Source: Actinospineispora acaciae DSM 45401 (lineage in GTDB: Bacteria > Actinomycetota > Actinomycetes > Mycobacteriales > Pseudonocardiaceae). Taken from it: DNA of 64,000 nucleotides. Each line of letters starts with the position of its first letter. Position 1 is the first letter of the stretch. Positions 57,610-64,000 of the stretch are shown here, piece after piece. The stretch covers positions 310,001 to 374,000 of the forward strand of contig NZ_JIAI01000006.1 of NCBI RefSeq assembly GCF_000620785.1, in the 5' to 3' direction. Under the pieces are notes generated by a model, which saw only the letters and a program-made list of their open reading frames with translations, was not told the origin of the DNA and made no database searches. Made by a program: the position numbers and the translations under genes.

Positions 57610-58623
57610 TCAGCTCGGGGAGCCTGCCACGTCCATGCTGGGAGCGGCGCCTGCCGGGGTGACGAAGTGGCAGCGCGCCCAGTGGTCGGGGGCTACGGAC
57701 ACGGTCGGTGGGTCCTCCGCACAACGCGGGAGCTCGACGCTGGGGCAGCGGGTGTGGAAGGGGCAGCCGGACGGCGGGTCGATCGGGCTGGGGATGTCGC
57801 CGGTCAGCACGACGCGCTGTCGGGAACGCAGCGCGGCCGGGTCGGGGGTGAGGGCGGCGGCGAGCAGCGAGCGGGTGTACGGGTGCTTCGGGCTGGTGAA
57901 GATCTCGTCCCGGGTGCCCAGCTCGACGATCCGGCCCAGGTACATCACGGCCACCCGGTCGCAGAGGTACTCCACGGTGCTCAGGTCGTGCGCGATGAAC
58001 AGGCAGGAGAAGCCCAGCTCGGCCTGCAGGTCCTTGAGCTGGTTCAGGATGGCGGCTTGCACGGAGACGTCCAGCGCGGAGACCGGCTCGTCGGCGATCA
58101 GCAGCCGGGGGTCGACGCCGAGGGAGCGGGCCAGTCCGACGCGCTGGCGCTGGCCGCCGGACAGCTCGTGCGGGTAGCGATCGCGCAGGTCGGCGGCCAG
58201 CCCGACCTTCTCCAGCAGCTCGGCGGTGCGCGGCTCGGCCTCCCGCGACGACAGCCCGTGCCGGCGGCGCATCGGCTCGCCGACGATCGCGCCGACGGTC
58301 ATCCGGGGGCTCAGCGAGGAGTACGGGTCCTGGAACACCATGTGCACCTGGTCGCGCAGCGGGCGCAGCCGGCGCTGGGACAGGTGCGTGATGTCGTGGC
58401 CGGCCAGCCGCACGGTGCCGGCGTCCGGTTCGAGCAGCCGCACGATGCACTTGCCGACCGTGGACTTGCCGGACCCGGACTCGCCGACCAGCCCGACGAT
58501 CTCGCCGTCGCCGATGGTCAGGTCCACGCCCTCCACCGCGTGCACAACGCCGCCGCCCGTACCCCTGGGCATCCGAAACCTTTTGACCAGGCCCTGGACG
58601 TCCAGCACCGGCTGTGAGGTCAC
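57610..58623 (-). CDS. Oligopeptide-type ABC transporter ATPase (OppF/DppF)
   Basis: A 337-residue ATPase: Walker A LVGESGSGKSTVGKCIV, Q-loop MVFQDPYSSLSPRMTV, signature ELSGGQRQRVGLARSL, Walker B LLIADEPVSALDVS, and the C-terminal oligopeptide-transporter extension with Cys (GCPFHTRCPSVELPRCAED) that can bind an iron-sulfur cluster in relatives. GTG 58623 overlaps the OppD-type stop (GTGA). It is the last gene of a five-gene operon. Confidence 0.94.
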   Translation of the reverse strand: MTSQPVLDVQGLVKRFRMPRGTGGGVVHAVEGVDLTIGDGEIVGLVGESGSGKSTVGKCIVRLLEPDAGTVRLAGHDITHLSQRRLRPLRDQVHMVFQDPYSSLSPRMTVGAIVGEPMRRRHGLSSREAEPRTAELLEKVGLAADLRDRYPHELSGGQRQRVGLARSLGVDPRLLIADEPVSALDVSVQAAILNQLKDLQAELGFSCLFIAHDLSTVEYLCDRVAVMYLGRIVELGTRDEIFTSPKHPYTRSLLAAALTPDPAALRSRQRVVLTGDIPSPIDPPSGCPFHTRCPSVELPRCAEDPPTVSVAPDHWARCHFVTPAGAAPSMDVAGSPS

Positions 58624-59591
58624 GACAGCACCGCCTCCTTCGGTCCCGGGTGCAGGCAGGCCGCGAACTGGCCGGCGCTGGTCTCCCGCACCGGCGGCAT
58701 CTCCAGCCGGCAGTCGTCGGCGGCGCGGGCGCAGCGCGGGGCGAACACGCACGCGCGCGGATCCTCACGCAGCACCGGCACCAGGCCCGGGATCTCGGTG
58801 AGCCGGGCGCCGCCGGGGCGGGGCACGGCGCCGAGCAGGCCGATCGTGTACGGATGCTGCGGGCCGGTGAACAGCGCCTCGGCCTCGCCGCGCTCGACAG
58901 CGTGCCCGGCGTACATCACCACCACCCGGTCGGCGATGTCCGCGACCACGCCCAGGTCGTGGGTGATCAGCAGGACGGCGGTGCCCAGGTCGCGGCGGAG
59001 CTGGCGCAGGATGTCCAGGACCTGCGCCTGGATCGTGACGTCCAGCGCGGTGGTCGGCTCGTCCGCGATGATCAGCTTGGGGTTGCAGGCCACCGCTATC
59101 GCGATCATCACCCGCTGCCGCATCCCGCCGGAGAGCTGGTGCGGGTACTCGTCCAACCGCCGCGCCGCCGACGGGATCCGCACCAGGTCGAGCAGCTCCA
59201 CGGTCCGTATCCTGGCCGCCCGCTTGGACAGCCCCTCGTGCCTGACCAGCACCTCGCCGATCTGCCGGCCGATGGTGAACGCCGGGTTCAGCGACGTCAT
59301 CGGCTCCTGGAAGATCATCGCCAGGTCGCGGCCCCTGATCCGGCGCAGCTCGGGGTCGGGCAGCGTGGTCAGCTCGGTGCCGGCCAGCCGGATCGACCCG
59401 TCGATGTGCGCGTGCGCCGGCGCCAGCCCCATGACGGCCAGCGCGGTCACCGTCTTGCCGCACCCGGACTCGCCGACCACCGCGAGCACCTCGGACTCCG
59501 CGATCGACAGCGACAGCCCGTTCACCGCCAGCACCGGGCCCTCGTCGGTGTCGAACCGCACCCGCAGGTCCTGTACGTCCAACACGTTCAC
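58620..59591 (-). CDS. Oligopeptide-type ABC transporter ATPase (OppD/DppD)
   Basis: A 323-residue ATPase: Walker A VVGESGCGKTVTALAV, Q-loop MIFQEPMTSLNPAFTI, signature QLSGGMRQRVMIAIAV, Walker B LIIADEPTTALDVT and the C-terminal Cys-containing extension (ACVFAPRCARAADDCRLEMP). The start is GTG 59591, whose overlap with the OppC stop (GTGA) favours it over GTG 59585. With OppF it forms the heterodimeric engine of the importer. Confidence 0.94.
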   Translation of the reverse strand: MNVLDVQDLRVRFDTDEGPVLAVNGLSLSIAESEVLAVVGESGCGKTVTALAVMGLAPAHAHIDGSIRLAGTELTTLPDPELRRIRGRDLAMIFQEPMTSLNPAFTIGRQIGEVLVRHEGLSKRAARIRTVELLDLVRIPSAARRLDEYPHQLSGGMRQRVMIAIAVACNPKLIIADEPTTALDVTIQAQVLDILRQLRRDLGTAVLLITHDLGVVADIADRVVVMYAGHAVERGEAEALFTGPQHPYTIGLLGAVPRPGGARLTEIPGLVPVLREDPRACVFAPRCARAADDCRLEMPPVRETSAGQFAACLHPGPKEAVLS

Positions 59592-60457
59592 GGCAGCATC
59601 CTCGGGTCGAGCGCGTCGCGTATCCCGTCGCCGAGCAGGTTGAACGACAGCGTGGTCAGGAAGATCGCGACACCCGGGAACACCCCGAGCCAGGGCGCCT
59701 GCGACAGGTAGTTCTGGGCCTCGGCGAGCATGTTCCCCCAGTCCGCCGTGGGCGGCTGCACCCCGAGCCCGAGGAACGACAGGATCGCCGCCCCCACGAT
59801 CGCGGTCGGGATCGTGACGCTGGCCTGCACGACAATCGCGTTGAGCACGTTCGGCAGGATCCGCTGAAACAGGATCACGCCGGTCGGGGTGCCGTTGACC
59901 ACCTCGGCCTGGACGTACTCCAGCTCGCGCTGCGACATCACCTCGGCCCGCACCACCCGCACCACGATCGGTATCTGCGCCACGCCCAACGCGATGATGG
60001 CGTTGCTCAGCGACGGCCCGAACATCGCGGCCAGCCCGACCGCGAGCACCAGGAACGGGAACGCCAGCACCAGGTCCACCACCCGGGAGATCACCGTGTC
60101 CACCCACCGCCGGTAATACCCCGCGAACAGCCCCACCGGCACCGCGACCACCGTGGCCAGCAGCGTCGACAACACCCCGGCCGCCAGCGAGGCCTGCGCG
60201 CCGTAGAACATCCGGGCCAGCACGTCACGTCCGAGCTGGTCGGTCCCCAACGCGTGCCCGGCCTGGAGCGGCGCGGACAGGACGACGTCGAAGTTGGTCC
60301 CCGCCGGGTCGTAGGGCGCGATCAACGGCGCCAGCAACGCCACGAGCACCGCGACGCTCGCACCCAACGCCCCGAGCACCGACAGCGGCCGCGCGGTCAG
60401 CCGCCGCCGCGCCCGCCGCCGCGCCAGCGCCCGAGGGTCCAGCGCCACCGCCGTCAT
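59588..60457 (-). CDS. Oligopeptide-type ABC transporter permease (OppC/DppC)
   Basis: A 289-residue permease with an N-terminal polar Arg-rich segment, the OppC_N helix and the five-helix transport domain. LGTDQLGRDVLARMFYGAQA and the EAA-type loop LEYVQAEVVNGTPTGVILFQ are family markers, and AILSFLGLGVQPPTADWGNM is near-invariant in DppC proteins. It overlaps OppB by ATGA. Confidence 0.94.
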   Translation of the reverse strand: MTAVALDPRALARRRARRRLTARPLSVLGALGASVAVLVALLAPLIAPYDPAGTNFDVVLSAPLQAGHALGTDQLGRDVLARMFYGAQASLAAGVLSTLLATVVAVPVGLFAGYYRRWVDTVISRVVDLVLAFPFLVLAVGLAAMFGPSLSNAIIALGVAQIPIVVRVVRAEVMSQRELEYVQAEVVNGTPTGVILFQRILPNVLNAIVVQASVTIPTAIVGAAILSFLGLGVQPPTADWGNMLAEAQNYLSQAPWLGVFPGVAIFLTTLSFNLLGDGIRDALDPRMLP

Positions 60458-61410
60458 GACGCCGCCCCAGCGACCCGGATCCGGGGGTTGAGCACGGAGT
60501 ACGCCAGGTCCACCAGCAGGTTGCTGATCACGTACCCGGTGGTGGTCAGCAGCACGACAGCCTGCAGGGTGGAGTAGTCGCGCTGGAACACCGAGTCCAG
60601 CGTCAGCTTGCCCAGCCCCGGGATGTTGAACACCTGCTCGACGGTGACCACCCCCGCGATCAGCAGCCCGAGCTGCAGCCCGAGCACCGTCACCACCGTC
60701 ACGAGACTGTTGCGCAGCGCATGCCGGGCCACCACCGACCACTCCGACATGCCCTTGGCCCTGGCCGTCCGAACATAGTCCGACCCGAGCGCCGTGATCA
60801 TCGCCGACCGCGTCTGGCGCATCACCACCGCGGCCAGCCCGGTGCCGAGCACCACCGCCGGCATCAGCATGTGCAGAAGGTTGCCGCCCGGGTCGGCGAG
60901 TATCGGGACGAACCCGGCGGACGGCAGCACGTGCAGCGACACCGACAGCCCGAGGATCAGCAGGATGCCGAACCAGAAGTGCGGGATGGACAGCCCGCCC
61001 AGCGCGAGCCCGCTGGCCACGTAGTCGATCCCCGAACCGGGCCGGCGCGCCGCGAGCACCCCCGCCGGGATGCCTATCACCGCCGCCACCACCAGCGCCA
61101 GCACCGCCAGCTCCAGCGTGACCGGAACGCGGTTGGCCAGGATGGACGCCACCGGCAGCCCGGTGGTGGGGGAATCGCCGAAGTTGCCCTGCGCGGCCAG
61201 CGCGATCCACCGCCCGTACTGCACCGGCAGCGGCTGGTCGAAGCCGTACCTGGCCTCGATCGCCTTGATCACGTTCGGGTCCGGGCTCTCGGCGGACAGC
61301 GCCACCGCCGGCCCGCCCGGCAGCGCCCGCACCGCCAGGAACACGCAGACGCTGGCCAACAGCAAGGTCAGCAACGCCGCGCCGCCCCGGCGGGCCAGGT
61401 ACCACGCCAT
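60454..61410 (-). CDS. Oligopeptide-type ABC transporter permease (OppB/DppB)
   Basis: A 318-residue six-helix permease: MAWYLARRGGAALLTLLLAS, RYGFDQPLPVQYGRWIALAA, GNFGDSPTTGLPVASILANR, and the loop LGSDYVRTARAKGMSEWSVV that contacts the ATPase. It pairs with OppC. It begins 18 bases after the binding-protein gene. Confidence 0.94.
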   Translation of the reverse strand: MAWYLARRGGAALLTLLLASVCVFLAVRALPGGPAVALSAESPDPNVIKAIEARYGFDQPLPVQYGRWIALAAQGNFGDSPTTGLPVASILANRVPVTLELAVLALVVAAVIGIPAGVLAARRPGSGIDYVASGLALGGLSIPHFWFGILLILGLSVSLHVLPSAGFVPILADPGGNLLHMLMPAVVLGTGLAAVVMRQTRSAMITALGSDYVRTARAKGMSEWSVVARHALRNSLVTVVTVLGLQLGLLIAGVVTVEQVFNIPGLGKLTLDSVFQRDYSTLQAVVLLTTTGYVISNLLVDLAYSVLNPRIRVAGAAS

Positions 61411-61428
61411 CGTGTGCGCTCCTTCCGC

Positions 61429-63009
61429 CTACGGCTCGAGCCGCGCGGTCTTCATCCGGATCAGCCCGTCCCCGAAGAAGTCCACCCCGGTGATCTTCTT
61501 GCGCAGCCCGAGCACGTACACCTCGTGGTAGAGGTAGACGATCCCCAGCTCGTCGTTGAGCAGCCCGACCAGCTCGGTGTAGATCCGGCGGCGCTCGGCG
61601 GGGTCGGTGCTGGTGCGCGCGGCCGTGACCATCGCGTTGACCTGCGCGTTGTGCGTGCCGGCGTAGTTCAGCGCGGAGCCGGGCAGGACCATCTGGGAGA
61701 TGTTCTGGTCCGGGTCGATACGGCCGGACCAGCCGATGAAGTAGGCCTGGAAGTTCCCGCTGCGGCCCCTGGCCAGGCCGGTGGCGAAGTCGGTCGGCTC
61801 GACGGAGACGTCGAAGCCGGCGTCCTTGGCCATCGCCTGCACGAGCGTGCACAGCTGCTGGTACAGCGGGACGTTCGCGGTCATCAGCTTGACCGGGATC
61901 GGGGTCGGGACGCCGGACGCCCGCACCAGCTCCCGCGCCTTCGCCAGGTCGCGCCGTGGGCAGTCGGCCCGCACCGCCCACGGGCCGGGCGGCAGCGGCG
62001 TGCAGTCCGGCACGTACGCCCCGTTGAACACCACCTTGTTGAGCACCGTGCGGTCGATGGACAGCTCGAACGCCTTGCGCAGGTCCTTGCGCTGCGCCAG
62101 CGCGAAGTCGGGGGCCCGCGCGGGCTTGTCGGCGCCGTCCGCGTTGCCGATGTTGATGTCGATCCCCATATAGCCCAGCGAGGTGACCGGCCGCACCGCC
62201 AGCCCCGGGTCGTCGCGGATCGTCTCCAGGTCCTGCGGGGCCGCGCGGTCGATGACGTCGACGTCGCCGGCGCGCAGGTCGGCCGCGCGGACGTTGGACG
62301 GCGGGATCGCGTGGAACGTGACGCCGGGCAGGTGCACCTTGTCGCGGTCGTAGTAGTCGTTCGACCGCACCAGGTTGATCTCGTCCGCGCTCGGCCGCGA
62401 CTCGAACTGGAACGGCCCGACGCACACCGGGTTCTGCGCGAACTTGTCGCCGAGCCGGTCCACCGCCGCCGGCGAGAGCACCATCCCGGAGCGGTCGGCC
62501 AGGATGGAGGTCAGCGGCGCGAACGGCTTGGACAGCCCGAGCTGGATGGTGAGCGGGCCGATCGCCTGGATCGTCGACACCGACGACAGCTCCGAGGTCC
62601 GCTGCGAGAGCTTGTTGGACTTGTGCCGCTGGATGCTGCGCACCACCGCGTCGGCGGTCATCGGGGTGCCGTCGTTGAACATCACGCCCGGGCGCAGCGG
62701 GATCGTGTACGTCCGCCCGCCGTCGGTGATCTCCGGCAGCGCGGCCGCGAGCTGCGGCACCAGGTTCAGCCCCGCGTCGACGTCATAGAGCTTCTCGCAC
62801 ATGTTCGCGAACACCATCCGGCCCACGAAGCTGCTCGCGATCGTCGGGTCCAGCGCGTCCGGCGCCTCCTGCAGCGCCACCACCGCGTAGCCCTCCCGCC
62901 GGGCGCCGCCGGTCACGCTCGCCACGCACGAGGACAACACGAGCGCCGCGATGACGATCACGCCGGCGACCCGTGCGCCGCACCATTGCCGCCCACCGGG
63001 CCTCAGCAC
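61429..63009 (-). CDS. Oligopeptide-type ABC transporter substrate-binding lipoprotein (family 5)
   Basis: A 526-residue family 5 binding lipoprotein. The signal ends in a lipobox (VLSSCVAS, Cys 28); the mature protein has VALQEAPDALDPTIASSFVG, YTIPLRPGVMFNDGTPMTAD, the usual VGPFQFESR and FELSIDRTVLNKVVFNGAYV, and a C-terminal GIVYLYHEVYVLGLR. The ligand may be a peptide or another small molecule. It starts with GTG at 63009, right at a predicted transcription start, and is first in the operon. Confidence 0.93.
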   Translation of the reverse strand: MLRPGGRQWCGARVAGVIVIAALVLSSCVASVTGGARREGYAVVALQEAPDALDPTIASSFVGRMVFANMCEKLYDVDAGLNLVPQLAAALPEITDGGRTYTIPLRPGVMFNDGTPMTADAVVRSIQRHKSNKLSQRTSELSSVSTIQAIGPLTIQLGLSKPFAPLTSILADRSGMVLSPAAVDRLGDKFAQNPVCVGPFQFESRPSADEINLVRSNDYYDRDKVHLPGVTFHAIPPSNVRAADLRAGDVDVIDRAAPQDLETIRDDPGLAVRPVTSLGYMGIDINIGNADGADKPARAPDFALAQRKDLRKAFELSIDRTVLNKVVFNGAYVPDCTPLPPGPWAVRADCPRRDLAKARELVRASGVPTPIPVKLMTANVPLYQQLCTLVQAMAKDAGFDVSVEPTDFATGLARGRSGNFQAYFIGWSGRIDPDQNISQMVLPGSALNYAGTHNAQVNAMVTAARTSTDPAERRRIYTELVGLLNDELGIVYLYHEVYVLGLRKKITGVDFFGDGLIRMKTARLEP

Positions 63010-63015
63010 GCATAC

Positions 63016-63044
63016 TGCATACAGAGCCGCGCGCCCGTTGGCAA
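63016..63044 (-). promoter_or_regulatory. Predicted sigma-70-type promoter giving a leaderless oppA-like mRNA
   Basis: On the minus strand TTGCCA (63039-63044) is followed after exactly 17 bases by TATGCA (63016-63021). Six bases further on is the GTG start of the binding protein, so transcription would begin at or within one base of the start codon, without room for a ribosome binding site. Confidence 0.6.
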
Positions 63045-63079
63045 GCCTCGTACACGCAATTCCGCAGAGCGGTCGTTCG

Positions 63080-63143
63080 AGGTCAGAGGCCGTGAGTGGT
63101 TAGCGGGGCTATAGCACCGCTAACCACTCACGGCCTCTGACCT
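63080..63143. terminator. 27-bp perfect hairpin between the Opp promoter and the XRE-DUF397 remnant
   Basis: The arms 63080-63106 and 63117-63143 are perfectly complementary over 27 bases, with a ten-base loop (GGCTATAGCA). On the plus strand GCGGTTTT follows. On the minus strand it overlaps the stop codon of the decayed DUF397 frame and ends 36 bases before the Opp -35. It could terminate minus-strand transcription ahead of the Opp operon; the length and perfection are unusual for a terminator. Confidence 0.6.
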
Positions 63144-63505
63144 GCGGTTTTGTGGGACGACACGAAGTGGCGCCAGTCGTCGAACGCGAAGTGGATCGCG
63201 GGGCCGGCGCTGATCGCCGGATCTTGGACGCCAGGCGTTCCAAGCCGACTCGGATTTATCGCCAATCCGCGGCCAACCTGTCCACGTCCGCCGCGCTCGC
63301 GCCCTAGAACCGCATCAGCTTCTCGACGTCCTCCGGCGGCTGCTGCTTGCGGCCTGTATCCAGGTGGCTGAGCCGACCGGGCGAGCTGCCCAGGTTCTTG
63401 GCCGCGCGGCGGCCGTCCGACCCGCGCGGTTGCGGCACTGGCTCAGCTCGACACCGATCAACCACCGCGGGGCGGACGGTATATCCCTGCCTGCCACGCG
63501 CACCT
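63128..63505 (-). pseudogene. Decayed XRE regulator fused to DUF397 remnant
   Basis: Read on the minus strand, pieces of a typical actinomycete XRE-DUF5753/DUF397 pair survive in different frames: DIPSAPRWLIGVELSQCRNR and AGRTAAA, then after a frameshift AAKNLGSSPGRLSHLDTGRK with QQPPEDVEKLMRF, an in-frame TAG where relatives have Tyr, and GASAADVDRLAADWR. The effector domain and start of DUF397 are missing; its end remains as GPAIHFAFDDWRHFVSSHKT, stopping inside the hairpin. Several independent lesions show it is dead. Confidence 0.65.
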
Positions 63506-63553
63506 TCCCGTCCGTCGCCGATCTTGTGAGTGGCCAGCCTCCCCGGTCGTCAA

Positions 63554-63748
63554 CTAGCACTTCCCGCATGGGGTGCAGTAGAGGCGTCCGCTGCATTCCA
63601 TGCAGGTCCGGCAGCCATAGGTTATCTTGCCGGGCTCGAGAATGCAGGTGTCAGTCCATGATGGACCACATCCGGCGAACGCCTCCCCCTTGCGTAGTAT
63701 TCGGTCCAGGAGTCGATCGCTGAGGTTGCCCAGGTTGCTGATCATCAT
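63554..63748 (-). CDS. Cys-rich small peptide, possible RiPP precursor
   Basis: A 64-residue peptide with a helical, charged front half (MMISNLGNLSDRLLDRILRK, GEAFAG) and a back half with eight or nine Cys (CGPSWTDTCILEPGKITYGC, then RTCMECSGRLYCTPCGKC). GGAG lies four or five bases before ATG 63748. The leader-like N-LSDRLL segment ending near Ala-Gly resembles short actinomycete peptides thought to be modified and cleaved. No modification enzyme is in the window, but the minus strand continues beyond it only for 250 bases. The region is AT-richer than the rest. A zinc- or metal-binding knuckle protein is the alternative. Confidence 0.6.
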   Translation of the reverse strand: MMISNLGNLSDRLLDRILRKGEAFAGCGPSWTDTCILEPGKITYGCRTCMECSGRLYCTPCGKC

Positions 63749-63956
63749 AGGACTCCATTCATGATCTACGGCATGTACCGCCGTTCCAGAAGTGTCCGCA
63801 TGCGGTTGAAATCATTAAACGTGAACCTTGCACACGAAGCGCACATTTCGTCTTACGGATGGAGTATTCGATTGATATGCGAGCGACCGCGTGAACACGC
63901 GTGGGCCGCCGCGGCGCCTTGCTGGTCACGCTGCCGGTGAGTGGCACCGGCGTGGG
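63749..63956. other. AT-richer intergenic stretch
   Basis: This 208-base stretch upstream of the Cys-rich peptide gene is clearly AT-richer than the window. I see no gene in it; the 62-codon minus frame here lacks protein-like codon use and a ribosome binding site. It probably holds the peptide's promoter. Confidence 0.4.
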
Positions 63957-64000
63957 TCAGGCGTCCTCGTCGGGTGGGGGTTCGGCGCCAGCTTTTTCGT
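63957..64000 (-). CDS. 3' end of an unidentified gene
   Basis: At the window edge a minus-strand frame reads EKAGAEPPPDEDA and stops at 63957-63959. An acidic, Pro-rich tail of this kind is common at protein ends in this genome, but 14 codons are too few to name it. It would lie directly upstream of the Cys-rich peptide gene. Confidence 0.35.
   Translation of the reverse strand, partial: EKAGAEPPPDEDA

Noticed and set aside
63759..63947. 62-codon minus-strand frame upstream of the Cys-rich peptide
   Set aside because: No ribosome binding site, no protein-like codon use and no leader/core pattern.
1..64000. tRNA, rRNA, riboswitch or IS elements
   Set aside because: I looked for tRNA arm motifs, rRNA segments, transposase DDE motifs and common riboswitch cores by eye and found none convincing; a covariance-model scan would be needed to exclude small RNAs.

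Overview
This is a chromosomal window from a very high-GC filamentous actinomycete. GC-rich third codon positions, WhiG, the rpsB-tsf-pyrH-frr-cdsA block, XRE/DUF397 remnants, and LepB and RNase HII sequences that read like Pseudonocardiales proteins support this, but genus cannot be fixed from sequence alone. No tRNA, rRNA, CRISPR array, transposase or phage integrase was recognised.

Layout. 1-13.8 kb is conserved core: lepB (5' end outside the window), rnhB, DUF2469, yraN, the ComM/YifB ATPase, dprA, xerC, whiG, a convergent M23 peptidase, then rpsB, tsf, pyrH, frr and cdsA. rlmN, which commonly follows cdsA closely, appears only at 23.8 kb. The 10 kb between holds an accessory block: a methyltransferase, a Rieske/DUF6529 electron-transfer operon, a ribose-type sugar ABC transporter, a threonine aldolase-LysR-OsmC operon, a cis-3-chloroacrylic acid dehalogenase-like tautomerase and an IclR regulator.

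24.9-32.8 kb is the most interesting part. Nine minus-strand genes, nearly all overlapping by 1-8 bases, encode both subunits of a 2-aminophenol 1,6-dioxygenase-like extradiol enzyme, two BMC-H shell proteins, one BMC-P vertex protein, a two-subunit PEP-synthase-like phosphotransferase built like phenylphosphate synthase, a HAD hydrolase and a histidine phosphatase. A divergent IclR regulator and a perfect inverted repeat sit at the head. This is a minimal bacterial microcompartment for an aromatic substrate; the ATP-grasp subunit carries a C-terminal tail that looks like an encapsulation peptide. I recall that published BMC surveys include an aromatics-type locus, so the class may be known, but the coupling of ring cleavage to a split phosphotransferase deserves attention.

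33-37.9 kb is a patchwork: a PF04672-type methyltransferase and a broken second copy of its 3' end bracket an XapX-XapX-DAPG hydrolase operon, followed by an Excalibur nuclease-like protein, a DinB protein and a lower-GC VOC protein. 37.9-43.3 kb is a polyol-type ABC transporter with a divergent LacI repressor and a 30-bp double operator. 43.3-52.1 kb is a six-gene operon (LLM flavin oxidoreductase, M20 hydrolase, MHS transporter, three-subunit molybdenum hydroxylase) that looks like N-heterocycle catabolism. 52-57.6 kb holds a lipoprotein, a frameshifted xylulokinase, a VOC protein, an MFS transporter with a probable CTG start, YiaA/B, a LigC-type DNA ligase and a membrane coiled-coil protein. 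57.6-63 kb is a complete oligopeptide-type ABC operon with a predicted leaderless promoter. The end holds a strong hairpin, a decayed XRE-DUF397 pair, a Cys-rich small peptide that could be a RiPP precursor, and the 3' end of one more gene.
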